Shown: positions 48,716 to 58,077, counted from the first letter of the stretch. The stretch is DNA of 64,000 bases from Pseudomonas putida (GCF_026625125.1 NZ_CP113097.1:4450001-4514000), one strand, 5' to 3'. The notes: generated from the sequence alone by a model not told the origin. Numbers and translations: made by a program.

Positions 48716-50176
48716 ATGTTGAAAGCCCAATTACGTGACCCGTCTCTACTGATGGAGAAATCCTACGCCAATGGTGCGTGGATCGACGCCGACGATGGCG
48801 CCACCCTGGCTGTCGTCAACCCGGCCAATGGTCAGACGCTGGCCCATGTTCCGGCGCTTGGGGCCAGCGAAACCCGCCGCGTCATCGCCGCCGCCGAAGC
48901 CAGCTTCCAGGCCTGGCGCGACGTGCCGCCGGCGGAGCGGGCCCGTTTGCTGGAAGCCTGGCACCAGGCAATTCTGGCCAACCAGGACGACCTGGCGGTG
49001 ATCATGAGTGCCGAGCAAGGCAAGCCACTGGCCGAAGCCAAAGGCGAAATCGGCTACGGCGCCAGCTTCGTCAAATGGTTTGCCGAGGAAGCCCGGCGTA
49101 TCTACGGCGACACCATCCCCGCGCCCAGCAGCGACCGGCGCATCTTGGTGCTCAAGCAACCGGTCGGGGTGGTGGCCGCCATCACCCCGTGGAACTTCCC
49201 CAATGCCATGATTACGCGCAAGTGCGCCCCGGCCCTGGCGGCGGGCTGCACCATCGTGGTCAAGCCCTCCGAGCTGACGCCACTGTCGGCGCTGGCGCTG
49301 GCAGCGCTGGCAGAGCGTGTGGGCATTCCCGCCGGGGTATTCAATGTGCTGACCGGGCTGCCCGCTGGCGTCGGCAGCGAGCTGACCGCCAACCCCAGTG
49401 TGCGCAAGCTGTCGTTCACCGGCTCGACCAAGGTCGGCCAACTGCTGATGAGCCAGTGCGCGGCCACCATCAAGCGGCTGAGCCTTGAACTGGGTGGCAA
49501 CGCGCCCTTCATCGTGTTCGACGATGCTGACATTGAACTGGCGATCCAGGGCGTGATGCAGAGCAAGTTCCGCAATGCCGGGCAAACGTGTGTGTGCGCC
49601 AACCGCATTCTGGTGCAGGACGGCATTTATGACCGGTTCGCCGAACGCCTCAGCGCCGAGGTGGCCAAGCTCAAGGTCGGCGATGCCTTCACCCCCGGGG
49701 TCACCCTCGGCCCGTTGATCAACACTGCCGCCGTTGACAAGGTACGCCGGCACATCGACGACGCCGTGGCCAAGGGCGCCTCGGTGATCGCCGGTGGCCT
49801 GCCTCAAGGCGATGGCCTGTTCGTGCAGCCGACCGTGTTGCGCGACGCCAGCCCCGACATGCTCCTGGCCAGCGAAGAGACCTTTGGCCCGGTGGCGCCG
49901 CTGTTCCGCTTCACTGAAGAGTCCGAGGCGCTGGAAATCGCCAACGCCACGCCTTATGGCCTGGGCGCCTACTACTTTACCCAAGACATGCGCCGTGCCT
50001 GGCGCGTCGGCGAGCGCCTGGAGTTCGGCATGGTCGGCCTGAACACCGGGGTCATCTCCATGGAAGTGGCGCCATTCGGCGGGATGAAACAGTCGGGTAC
50101 CGGCCGCGAGGGCTCCAAGTACGGGCTGGACGAATTCCTGGAGATCAAAGCCTGGCACATGGGTGGCCTGGGCTGA
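48716..50176 (+). CDS. gabD: Succinate-semialdehyde dehydrogenase (GabD-like)
   Basis: NAD(P)-dependent aldehyde dehydrogenase, 486 residues, close to GabD, which oxidises succinate semialdehyde to succinate in GABA catabolism. The catalytic Cys is in FRNAGQTCVCANR, the general base in SLELGGNAPF, and NADP contacts are in PWNFPNAMITRK. The adjacent second Cys (CVC) occurs in redox-switched SSADHs. It is paired with a GabT-like gene at 51552 and lies within the ABC transporter genes. Confidence 0.87.
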   Translation: MLKAQLRDPSLLMEKSYANGAWIDADDGATLAVVNPANGQTLAHVPALGASETRRVIAAAEASFQAWRDVPPAERARLLEAWHQAILANQDDLAVIMSAEQGKPLAEAKGEIGYGASFVKWFAEEARRIYGDTIPAPSSDRRILVLKQPVGVVAAITPWNFPNAMITRKCAPALAAGCTIVVKPSELTPLSALALAALAERVGIPAGVFNVLTGLPAGVGSELTANPSVRKLSFTGSTKVGQLLMSQCAATIKRLSLELGGNAPFIVFDDADIELAIQGVMQSKFRNAGQTCVCANRILVQDGIYDRFAERLSAEVAKLKVGDAFTPGVTLGPLINTAAVDKVRRHIDDAVAKGASVIAGGLPQGDGLFVQPTVLRDASPDMLLASEETFGPVAPLFRFTEESEALEIANATPYGLGAYYFTQDMRRAWRVGERLEFGMVGLNTGVISMEVAPFGGMKQSGTGREGSKYGLDEFLEIKAWHMGGLG

Positions 50177-50293
50177 GCCCGACTCAGCAGATCTGACTTT
50201 TGAACCGGAGCAAAACAGCACGAACCGGGTGGCCGGCTGTGCTCAGATGAACACAGCCCGCTAGCCCAGTTGCCCAGTGCAGGAGAATTCGCG

Positions 50294-51376
50294 ATGCATT
50301 TCACTGATGGTTTCGAATCGGTCACCGTTCACCAGGTAAGCAAGCACTACGGCAACCTCAAGGCGCTGGATCAGGTCGACCTGAAGGTCGAGGCCGGGGA
50401 ATTCATGTCGTTGCTGGGGCCTTCCGGCTCGGGCAAGACCACGCTGCTGAGTATCCTTGGCGGCTTTTTGCGGGTGAGTTCGGGCAGCATCTCGTTTGGC
50501 GAGCGTGACGTCACATTGATGCCCCCCAATAAGCGTGACATCGGTGTGGTATTCCAGAACTACGCCTTGTTCCCGCACATGACCGTGGGGCAGAACGTTG
50601 CGTTTCCCTTGCGCGCCCGCGGCATCAGTGCCAGCAACAGCCGCGAGCAGGTAGCCAAGGCCCTGGCCACGGTGGAACTGGCCGGCTATGAAGACCGCGC
50701 GATCAGCGCCCTGTCGGGCGGCCAGCGCCAGCGCGTGGCCCTGGCCCGGGCAATCGTCTTCGAACCCAAGTTGATCCTGATGGACGAGCCATTGTCTGCG
50801 CTGGACAAGCAACTGCGCGAAACCATGCAGATCGAGCTGCGTGCCCTGCATAAACGCTTGGGGGCAACCATGATCTACGTGACCCACGACCAGCGCGAAG
50901 CCCTGACCATGAGCGACCGCATCGCAATCATGCGTGGCGGCAAACTGGTGCAGGTGGACACCCCGCGCAGGCTTCACGACCACCCGTCCAATGACTTCGT
51001 CGCCAGCTTCATCGGTGAAAGCACGCTGGTGCCCCTGCAACGCAGCGCTACAGGCCTTAGCCTGGGCGCGACCCCGCTGCGCACCAGCCGTGAGGTCCCG
51101 GCCAGTGGTGCGCTGTTCCTGGCCCTGCAATCGGAAAAACTGCTGCTGGACAACGGCAGCGCAGGGCCGGAATGGAACCGCTTGCACGGCCGGGTTTCGG
51201 ACATCGTCTTTCAGGGTGAGAGCCTGAAGGTGTTCGTCGACCTCGATGATGGGCCGACCATCAGCCTGCGTCAGCCCAGCCATCATGAAGGCAACCTGAG
51301 CCTGCCGCAGGTCGGCGCGCCCCTGTGGATGCGTCTGCACCCGCAAGACACCATCGTGGTGCCCCAGGCGAGTTGA
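50294..51376 (+). CDS. ABC transporter ATP-binding protein (PotA type)
   Basis: A 360-residue ATPase: Walker A GPSGSGKTTLLS, Q-loop in VVFQNYALFPHM, signature LSGGQRQRVALARA, Walker B LILMDEPLSALDK, and a C-terminal TOBE-like regulatory domain from about residue 240. AGGAG precedes the ATG at 50294. It powers the permeases at 46849 and 47768, although a gabD-like gene separates it from them. Confidence 0.9.
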   Translation: MHFTDGFESVTVHQVSKHYGNLKALDQVDLKVEAGEFMSLLGPSGSGKTTLLSILGGFLRVSSGSISFGERDVTLMPPNKRDIGVVFQNYALFPHMTVGQNVAFPLRARGISASNSREQVAKALATVELAGYEDRAISALSGGQRQRVALARAIVFEPKLILMDEPLSALDKQLRETMQIELRALHKRLGATMIYVTHDQREALTMSDRIAIMRGGKLVQVDTPRRLHDHPSNDFVASFIGESTLVPLQRSATGLSLGATPLRTSREVPASGALFLALQSEKLLLDNGSAGPEWNRLHGRVSDIVFQGESLKVFVDLDDGPTISLRQPSHHEGNLSLPQVGAPLWMRLHPQDTIVVPQAS

Positions 51377-51387
51377 GTGAGCCTGGC

Positions 51388-51415
51388 GTGGTCCTCGCCA
51401 TCCAGCCAGGACCAC
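51388..51415 (+). terminator. Hairpin after the ATPase gene
   Basis: GTGGTCCT (51388-51395) and AGGACCAC (51408-51415) form a perfect 8-bp stem 12 bp after the stop; a T-rich stretch is lacking. The 175-bp gap to gabT shows nothing else. Confidence 0.5.
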
Positions 51416-51551
51416 CGACCAGCTTAATATTTCGTAACCCCCCTGCAAAACAACCGATCTCACCACCGCCTCCCCCAACTTCAGCGCTTGTCACCCCGGC
51501 CAGTCTTTATCCTGAAATCTCCCCACTCCCTGACTTGCCCCGGAGATCACC

Positions 51552-52844
51552 ATGAATCCACCTTTGAGCGAAAACCAACGCCTGCTTGCCTGGCGCGAAG
51601 AGAACGTGCCACGCGGCATCGCCACCGCCCATCCGCTGGTGGCAGCGCGTGCCAGCGGTGCCGAACTGTGGGATGTCGACGGGCGTCGCTACCTGGACTT
51701 CGTTGGCGGCATCGGCGTACTCAACACCGGGCACAACCACCCCAGGGTGGTGGAGGCGGTGCAACGCCAGGTTCAGCAGCTTTCACACGCCAGCTTCCAG
51801 GTGGTTGCATACGAGCCCTATATCGCCGTCGCCGCACGCCTGAACGCGTTGGTGGGCAACGGTGAGCGTTACAAGACGGCACTGTTCACTTCCGGTGCCG
51901 AAGCCGTAGAAAACGCCATCAAGATCGCCCGTGGCCACACTAACCGCCCTGCAGTCATTTCCTTCACCGGCGGCTTCCACGGCCGCACCCTGCTGGGCGT
52001 GACGCTGACCGGCATGAGCCAACCCTACAAGCAGAACTTCGGCCCCTTCCCGGCCGAGATCTACCATGCCACCTACCCCAACCCCTATCGCGGCATCGAC
52101 AGTGATGAAGCCCTGGCGCGCCTCGATGAACTGTTCGCCACCGATGTTGCGCCAGACCGGGTCGCGGCCATTCTGATCGAACCCGTTCAAGGTGACGGCG
52201 GTTTTATCGCCGCACCCAAAGCATTCCTGCAAGGGCTGCGCGAGCGCTGCGATCACCACGGCATCGTATTGATCCTTGACGAGATCCAGGCCGGTTTCGG
52301 CCGCACGGGCAAGATGTTCGGTTTCCAGCACGCCGGCATCCAGCCTGACCTGGTCACTGTTGCCAAGAGCCTGGCCGGTGGTCTGCCGCTGTCGGGTGTG
52401 GTGGGCCGTGCAGCGATCATGGACGCCCCTGCACCTGGTGGGCTGGGCGGCACCTACGGCGGCAACGGTGTGGCCTGCGCGGCCGCACTCGCGGTGCTGG
52501 ACCTGTTTGAAAGCCAGGACCTGCTGGCACAGGGCGAAGCCTTGGCGCAGCAACTGCACCGAGGGTTGCTGGCCTTGCAACAGGCACACCCGCGTATTGG
52601 CGAGGTGCGCGGCCTGGGCTTCATGCAAGCGATCGAGATGGTTGCCGGGGATGCTGCCAACAGCCCGGACGCGGCCTTGGCGCAACGCGTGATCGATGAG
52701 GCCCGGCATGCCGGCCTGCTGGTAATAAAGTGTGGCGTGCACCGCAACGTAGTGCGCTTCCTGGCGCCACTGGTCACTACCCCGGCGCAGCTGGCCGAGG
52801 CCTTGCAGATGCTTGGCCAGGCACTGGATGCCGCGGGTGCCTGA
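51552..52844 (+). CDS. gabT: 4-aminobutyrate aminotransferase (class III, GabT-like)
   Basis: PLP-dependent omega-aminotransferase, 430 residues, that would move the amino group of GABA (or 5-aminovalerate or a related omega-amino acid) to 2-oxoglutarate. Motifs: FVGGIGVLNTGHNHP, TSGAEAVENAIKIAR, ILDEIQAGFGRTG, and the PLP lysine in TVAKSLAGG. With the GabD-like enzyme it would convert GABA to succinate. CGGAG precedes the start. Confidence 0.88.
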   Translation: MNPPLSENQRLLAWREENVPRGIATAHPLVAARASGAELWDVDGRRYLDFVGGIGVLNTGHNHPRVVEAVQRQVQQLSHASFQVVAYEPYIAVAARLNALVGNGERYKTALFTSGAEAVENAIKIARGHTNRPAVISFTGGFHGRTLLGVTLTGMSQPYKQNFGPFPAEIYHATYPNPYRGIDSDEALARLDELFATDVAPDRVAAILIEPVQGDGGFIAAPKAFLQGLRERCDHHGIVLILDEIQAGFGRTGKMFGFQHAGIQPDLVTVAKSLAGGLPLSGVVGRAAIMDAPAPGGLGGTYGGNGVACAAALAVLDLFESQDLLAQGEALAQQLHRGLLALQQAHPRIGEVRGLGFMQAIEMVAGDAANSPDAALAQRVIDEARHAGLLVIKCGVHRNVVRFLAPLVTTPAQLAEALQMLGQALDAAGA

Positions 52845-52851
52845 TGAATCG

Positions 52852-52877
52852 CCCAGGGCCGCTGACGCGGCCCTGGG
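52852..52877 (+). terminator. Hairpin after gabT
   Basis: Perfect 11-bp arms CCCAGGGCCGC and GCGGCCCTGGG around the loop TGAC, 7 bp after the stop. No T-run follows. Confidence 0.6.
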
Positions 52878-52923
52878 TATAGCCCCGGACGGACCCGCTG
52901 AACCACCACAGGAGTCAATACCC

Positions 52924-53604
52924 ATGAAAATCACGCATTACCAGGCACTGGGCTTGTCGTATGCCACCCTGGTCGACCGCGAACGGGGCATTCTCGAAGG
53001 CCTGCGCCCCCTTGCGGCGCAATCTGCCCAGCGGCTCAACGACCAACAGTTACTCGCCGCTTATCGTCAGCTGACACTGCAACTGGCGCGCCAGGCCAAC
53101 AGCCCGGCCGCCTTGCACGGGCAATTGTACCAACGCCTGGCGCAGCAATTGCTTGTTGTTCCGGACTGGGATGCAAGTGTGGCGTTTGGTAGCGCTGCAG
53201 CGCAGTGGCCGATCTACGAGGACGCTCCTGGCGCCTTGCAGTACCTGAGCAAGTTCTATCGCCTGGTGCTCATCGCCCCCCGGCACGGCATCGATATCGA
53301 AAGCCTGACCCGGCGCTTGCCGGTGGCCTTCGATGCTGTCGTTGAACCGGCTGACGACGACTGGCGGCCGGCCTTGGCACAGGCTCTGCAGGAGATTGAA
53401 GTACAACGGATGGGCATGCTGCCCGTTCGCAGCAGTGAACCGGACGACCCTTGGAACAGCTTGGTCGACTTCCCGATCTGTACCCTGCGGCGCGCACAGT
53501 CCACCCCCTGGAACCTCACGCATTCGGCACTCGACGCCAAACGTTGTGAATACGCAAGCCTGGCCGACATGGCCCATGCCCACCAATGGGCACTGAGGGC
53601 CTGA
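52924..53604 (+). CDS. HAD-fold protein without the catalytic aspartate (haloacid dehalogenase type II paralogue)
   Basis: A 226-residue protein that aligns along its length with type II haloacid-dehalogenase-like proteins such as the one at 56257. The N-terminal motif FDVVGTLID is replaced by LSYATLVD, so the nucleophile Asp12 becomes Ser with one residue missing. The motif II TTN is AP-R and the motif III lysine region reads DDDWRPAL. It therefore cannot work as a normal HAD hydrolase. AGGAG precedes the ATG at 52924. It is downstream of gabT and upstream of an Lrp gene; a regulatory or binding role is possible. Confidence 0.7.
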   Translation: MKITHYQALGLSYATLVDRERGILEGLRPLAAQSAQRLNDQQLLAAYRQLTLQLARQANSPAALHGQLYQRLAQQLLVVPDWDASVAFGSAAAQWPIYEDAPGALQYLSKFYRLVLIAPRHGIDIESLTRRLPVAFDAVVEPADDDWRPALAQALQEIEVQRMGMLPVRSSEPDDPWNSLVDFPICTLRRAQSTPWNLTHSALDAKRCEYASLADMAHAHQWALRA

Positions 53605-53643
53605 AGCAGGCAGACCGGCGCGCAATCAACTGAGGACTCAACG

Positions 53644-54135
53644 ATGGACGCGGCAACCAAACTTGATCGCATCGACATCAACATTCTTGTCCAGTTGCAA
53701 AAGGACGGGCGGATGACGAACGTCAGCCTCGCCGAAGCCGTGGGGCTCTCCCCCAGCCCCTGCCTGCAGCGCGTCAAACGCCTGGAGGCAGCGGGTTATA
53801 TCAGTGGCTACGAAGCCCACGTGAACCTGGCCAAGTTCGCCAACTCGGTAACCGTGTTCACAGAAGTTACCCTGCAGGACCACAAGCGTGCGGATTTCGT
53901 GAAGTTCGAATCGAGTATCCGCAACATCGATGAGGTGCTGGAGTGTCATCTGATCAGTGGGGGCTACGACTACCTGGTGCGCTTCCTGTGCAGCAGCATC
54001 CAGCATTACCAGGAACTGATGGAATCGATTTTGGAGAAGGACATCGGCATCGAGAAATACTTCAGCTACATCGTGATCAAGTCGCCCGTGGTCAAGAGCA
54101 CCGTGCCAGTGCGTAGCCTGGTCAAAGCCGTATGA
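53644..54135 (+). CDS. Lrp/AsnC family transcriptional regulator
   Basis: A 163-residue Lrp-type regulator: helix-turn-helix with VSLAEAVGLSPSPCLQRVKR (residues about 24-43) and a C-terminal RAM domain with LISGGYDYLVR. It lies 39 bp after the HAD-like gene and is the last gene on the plus strand here, convergent with the cupin gene. A role controlling the amine/GABA genes around it is likely. It is not especially similar to the Lrp protein at 4399. Confidence 0.88.
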   Translation: MDAATKLDRIDINILVQLQKDGRMTNVSLAEAVGLSPSPCLQRVKRLEAAGYISGYEAHVNLAKFANSVTVFTEVTLQDHKRADFVKFESSIRNIDEVLECHLISGGYDYLVRFLCSSIQHYQELMESILEKDIGIEKYFSYIVIKSPVVKSTVPVRSLVKAV

Positions 54136-54265
54136 TCATCGAAGCGCAGTAGAAATGCTCGCTGGGGGCTGGTGGGCTCGGTAACTATCTGCGTGAGCCC
54201 AACCGGGTTTTTAAATCTGACCGTTTTCCGACGTGTCTGGATAAGGCGATGAGGCAGCCTTCGGC

Positions 54266-54904
54266 CTAGCCGTAAATGCAATAGACCTTGCGCACCAGCA
54301 CTTCACTGGCCCAGGCGTTGGTGGCTCCGGCCGGCACGACTACCGTTTCACCCGCTGCAATGGTGTGTTGGGTGCCATTACTCTCCGTCAGCGTGATCTG
54401 GCCATCGATGATGTGCATCAGCTCGCTGTAACCCGGCTCCACCTGCCGCCGTTGGTACGGCTCGCACGCCCAAACACCAATGCGTAACGCGCCCTGCTCG
54501 AACACCGCCTGGCTCCAGGCGCGTGGCGTGGGGCTGAGCAGTACGTCGGCGGACGGCGGATTGCAGGATTGCAAGCGACCATCGAGTGCCAACTTGAGCG
54601 GCTGGCCATGGCTGGCCGCCCCCTTCACACCCGGAATGCGAATGAACCAATAACGCAGCGCGCCTTGCGCCTGCCAGTCGAGCGCCACGCCCTGGGGCAC
54701 CACAAAGCAGTCACCTGCGTTTAGCTGCAACACGAAACCCTCCCCGCTCAGCTTCAGTTCGCCCTCTTCGAGCATCCCCAGCAGCACAGCATCCAATGCT
54801 GCGCAACGAAGCGCCTGCGCGCCTTCGCCACGGCCCACCTCGTAACCTGGCCCATACTGATGGCTGATCGGATCGGTTGGACGGTAATGCAGAACCTGCG
54901 CCAT
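54266..54904 (-). CDS. Two-domain cupin protein
   Basis: A 212-residue protein with two cupin barrels: the first at about residues 45-95 (LQLNAGDCFVVPQGVALDW), the second near 150-212 (GYSELMHIIDGQITL and IAAGETVVVPAGATNAW). Such bicupins (DUF861-like) often accompany amine- or ureide-degrading enzymes, and this one lies 12 bp downstream of an FAD amine-oxidase-like gene on the same strand. It could be an enzyme or a ligand-binding partner. Confidence 0.78.
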   Translation of the reverse strand: MAQVLHYRPTDPISHQYGPGYEVGRGEGAQALRCAALDAVLLGMLEEGELKLSGEGFVLQLNAGDCFVVPQGVALDWQAQGALRYWFIRIPGVKGAASHGQPLKLALDGRLQSCNPPSADVLLSPTPRAWSQAVFEQGALRIGVWACEPYQRRQVEPGYSELMHIIDGQITLTESNGTQHTIAAGETVVVPAGATNAWASEVLVRKVYCIYG

Positions 54905-54916
54905 GAAAGCTCCTGG

Positions 54917-56200
54917 TCAATGGCCAATGGCATCGAGAAACTGCTGCCAGCCGGCGGCCAGGCGCACACCCGGCGCTCGGAAGGCATGCAAGGGGATCGG
55001 GTTGAGACGCTCGCCAGCCAGAAGACGCAAGTCAAGCGGACGACCTGCGGTAAGCTCGGCCAGGCGGGCGCCCATATAGGTCGACATGGCGACACCACCC
55101 CCGTTGTAACCGATGGCATAGAAACGCCGCTCATCCAACTTACCGGCATGGGGCAAGCCGTCCAGGGTCATGTCTACCAAACCCGACCAGCGATAAGCGA
55201 TCGGCTGGCCAGACAACTGCGGGAAGATCTCCGCCATGTTCTCCTCCAGCGCCTTGTAGGCAGCATTGCTGCCATCCTTGCCGAATGCCCCGCGCCCGCC
55301 GAAGATCAGGCGGTCACCAATCACTCGGAACCAGCGCAGCATGCGCTTGGTATCCCCGCACACTTGGCCGCCGGGCAGGAGGCTGGCCAGCACTGCGCTC
55401 GGCAGTGGCTCGGTGGCGATGATCGCACTGCAAAACGGCACGATACGCCGGTGCAAACTGGCGGTGACGGGGGTCAGGTCGGAGTAGGCATTGGTGGCGT
55501 ACACCAGTTGCTGGGCGTGCACGCGCCCTTGGGCAGTCTCAACCACTACGCCATCGGCGCGGCACTCCACACGCTGGGCCGGGCTGTCGATGAACACCTG
55601 AACCCCGCGCCCGTGCAAGTGGCGTGCGATACCACGGGCAAAATTGAGCGGGTGCAGCCCCCCGGCCTTGGGGGTCAACATGCCTCCCCTGAAGCGCTGG
55701 GAACCCGTCATCTGCGCGACTTCCTCGGCATCCAGCATTACCGAGCTGCGAGTGCCGGTTTCCTGCCGTATCCATTGCGACGTCGCCTGCAGGCCAGCGA
55801 GCGCCTTATCGTTGTGCGCCGCCGCAATGTGACCATTGAGTGTCAGCTTGGCCTCGCTCAAGCCCAGGGTATCGACGGTCTCTATCACACTGTCTACCGC
55901 CTCATAGCCGGTGCGATACAGGTGCAGTGCGGTGTCACGATCGAAACGTTGCATCACGCTCTGGAAGCTGACGCGAAACTTCGGCGACACCACGCCGCCA
56001 TTACGTCCGCTGGCACCGGAGGCCAGGCTGTTGGCCTCCAGCACCACCGGTTCACGGCCACTGTCGGCGATGTGGCGGGCGGCGCTGAGGCCGGTATAGC
56101 CGCCACCGATAATGACCACGTCGCACCTGCGATCGCCTTGCAGCGACGAGAGCGGCACGTCGGGCTCGGCAGTGGCGGCCCATAGAGACTGGATATTCAT
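54917..56200 (-). CDS. FAD-dependent oxidoreductase (PuuB/OrdL-like)
   Basis: A 427-residue DAO-family flavoprotein similar to gamma-glutamylputrescine oxidase (PuuB) and OrdL: FAD motif IIGGGYTGLSAARHIADSG near residue 30, GASGRNGG, and a C-terminal YNGGGVAMSTYMG. It probably oxidises an amine or N-substituted amino acid to an aldehyde feeding the GabT/GabD pair. The ATG at 56200 was chosen for the family's N terminus; the longer frame upstream is not conserved-looking, though the ribosome site is weak. Confidence 0.83.
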   Translation of the reverse strand: MNIQSLWAATAEPDVPLSSLQGDRRCDVVIIGGGYTGLSAARHIADSGREPVVLEANSLASGASGRNGGVVSPKFRVSFQSVMQRFDRDTALHLYRTGYEAVDSVIETVDTLGLSEAKLTLNGHIAAAHNDKALAGLQATSQWIRQETGTRSSVMLDAEEVAQMTGSQRFRGGMLTPKAGGLHPLNFARGIARHLHGRGVQVFIDSPAQRVECRADGVVVETAQGRVHAQQLVYATNAYSDLTPVTASLHRRIVPFCSAIIATEPLPSAVLASLLPGGQVCGDTKRMLRWFRVIGDRLIFGGRGAFGKDGSNAAYKALEENMAEIFPQLSGQPIAYRWSGLVDMTLDGLPHAGKLDERRFYAIGYNGGGVAMSTYMGARLAELTAGRPLDLRLLAGERLNPIPLHAFRAPGVRLAAGWQQFLDAIGH

Positions 56201-56229
56201 GAGGCACTCGTCCGCAATGTCATGACACC

Positions 56230-56248
56230 GGGGCCGCAATGCGGCCCC
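56230..56248 (-). terminator. Short GC hairpin between HAD and oxidoreductase genes
   Basis: GGGGCCGC and GCGGCCCC arms around a 3-base loop. It lies 9 bp after the HAD stop on the minus strand and may reduce read-through to the oxidoreductase gene. No T-run is present. Confidence 0.4.
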
Positions 56249-56256
56249 ATTCCAAT

Positions 56257-56961
56257 TCAGCCCAGTTCCTTCTCCACCGCATCGGCCAATTGCGCCAGTG
56301 AGGTGAAGTGGTAGTGGGGCTCGGTGCGCTCGGACTCCAGCGTTCCGCCGGTACCCTTCTGCGCATGGCGGCGCTCGATCCAGCACACCTGGTAACCCAA
56401 ACGCTTGGCCACACCGATATCGTGGTACTGGCTTTGCGCAACATGCAGGATTTGCTCGAAGACGATGCCCTGGGTAGCCAGAACGCCCCGGGTGTAAGCG
56501 AAGAACTGCGGGTCGGGCTTTTCGAAGCGCACATCGTCCACGGTGACCCGCACATCGAAAGGCTCACCCAGGGTACGGGCCATGTGGTTGAGCGCCCAGA
56601 TGCGTGAGTTGGTGGTGGCGACCAGCTTGAAGTGCTTACGCAGGCGTTGCAGGGCCTCTACCGAATCGGGGAATGCCGGGAAATTCTCTACCGACAGCGC
56701 AAGGCCCCGCGCATATTCGGCGCTGTCGGGGAGGTTGAGCTTGGCAGCGATGCGGTGGTAGCAACGCTCCAGGTCGTCAGGCCACCAGCCCGCATCCGAC
56801 TCCGCGCGGGCTTCACGGTAGGCCTTGAGGATTTCGTCGTCGGTGTAGGGCTTCGCGGCCTCGGCGACCACGCCACGGATATGATTGAGGATGCCAGCCT
56901 CGAAATCGATCAGGGTACCGACAACATCGAAGGTCAAGGCTTTGAATGACGTGAAGGACAT
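56257..56961 (-). CDS. HAD superfamily hydrolase, haloacid dehalogenase type II-like
   Basis: A 234-residue cytoplasmic hydrolase. The nucleophile is Asp12 in TFDVVGTLID; motif II is VATTNSRIW, motif III lysine lies in RFEKPDPQFF, and the acidic region around DIGVAKRLG. The family includes 2-haloacid dehalogenases, but many relatives act on phosphoglycolate-like substrates, and its location next to an amine oxidase gene argues against a halogen role. It is intact, unlike its relative at 52924. Confidence 0.83.
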   Translation of the reverse strand: MSFTSFKALTFDVVGTLIDFEAGILNHIRGVVAEAAKPYTDDEILKAYREARAESDAGWWPDDLERCYHRIAAKLNLPDSAEYARGLALSVENFPAFPDSVEALQRLRKHFKLVATTNSRIWALNHMARTLGEPFDVRVTVDDVRFEKPDPQFFAYTRGVLATQGIVFEQILHVAQSQYHDIGVAKRLGYQVCWIERRHAQKGTGGTLESERTEPHYHFTSLAQLADAVEKELG

Positions 56962-57144
56962 GGGGCGCTCCGCTGGGGTGAGTGACGGTGTGCAAACAGT
57001 ATCGGCGCCATCACCTGCGCCAATGTTCCGTTTTCACCGTTCGAGGCAGGCATAACCTGCTGAATTTCCCCTGGCGCCCAGACGAATGTTGCGTGCACCT
57101 CTGACATGCTTGAGGCCCCTCCAGCTACCCAGGAAGCGAGCACC

Positions 57145-58071
57145 ATGACACTGCTCTTCAAAGTCGACCCAGACCGAGGCCGGGCCTGGAAAGCCCTGTT
57201 CGCCGAACACGCGCCGGATATCGAAGTGCGGCTCTGGCCGGAGGTCGGCGAACCCACGGATATCCGCTACCTTGCCACGTGGCAACCCCCGGAAGGTATC
57301 GCCGAGCGTTTTCCCAACCTTGAGGTGCTGTTCGCGACGTCGGCAGGCGTCGATCAATTCGACACCACTGCACTGCCATCGAGCGTACAGATCGTGCGGA
57401 TGCTTGATCCCGGTATCGTCGAGGGCATCGTCGAGTACGCGACGATGGCGGTACTGGCACTGCACCGAGACTTGCCGCGTTATCTTCAACAGCAGCGCGA
57501 GGGGCGATGGCATGTGCAGCAAAATGTGCCAGCCCGGCAGCGCAGCGTTGGCGTGATGGGGCTGGGTAATCTGGGCCAGGCGGTACTGCGCCGGTTACAA
57601 GGTTTTGGCTTTGCCTTGCGGGGATGGTCGCGCACATTGAAACAGTTGGAGGGGGTAGCTTGCCATGCAGGTGACGCTGGCTTAGCGGACTTTCTCGACG
57701 GTTGTGAAATTCTGATCTGCCTGCTTCCGCTTACCCCACACACCACCGCGATCCTCGATGCCGACCTGTTCGCCGCCCTGCCGCGGGGCGCCAGCATTAT
57801 CAACCTCGGACGCGGTGCTCACCTGGTAGAGCAAGACTTGATCCAGGCACTGGACAGCGGTCACCTGCGCCAAGCGATCGTGGATGTGCTGGTCCATGAG
57901 CCACCGCAGGCGGAACATAAACTCATGCAACATCCCAATGTGTGGGTGACTCCGCACATTGGTGCAGTGACCCACCCAGAATCAGCATTCTGGGTATTGC
58001 TGGACAACCTGCGCAACTACCAGCATGGGCAACCGATGCTTGGGGAAGTAGCCCCGGGAAGGGGGTACTGA
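57145..58071 (+). CDS. 2-hydroxyacid dehydrogenase, glyoxylate/hydroxypyruvate reductase A-like
   Basis: A 308-residue NAD(P)-dependent reductase of the GhrA type. Rossmann motif GVMGLGNLGQAVL near residue 138, catalytic Arg in INLGRGAHLV, Glu in VLVHEPPQ and His in TPHIGAVTHP are all present. AGGAAG precedes the ATG at 57145. It is divergent from the HAD gene and ends the catabolic part of the accessory block. It is full length, unlike its relative cut by the left edge. Confidence 0.88.
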   Translation: MTLLFKVDPDRGRAWKALFAEHAPDIEVRLWPEVGEPTDIRYLATWQPPEGIAERFPNLEVLFATSAGVDQFDTTALPSSVQIVRMLDPGIVEGIVEYATMAVLALHRDLPRYLQQQREGRWHVQQNVPARQRSVGVMGLGNLGQAVLRRLQGFGFALRGWSRTLKQLEGVACHAGDAGLADFLDGCEILICLLPLTPHTTAILDADLFAALPRGASIINLGRGAHLVEQDLIQALDSGHLRQAIVDVLVHEPPQAEHKLMQHPNVWVTPHIGAVTHPESAFWVLLDNLRNYQHGQPMLGEVAPGRGY

Positions 58072-58077
58072 CGGTGC

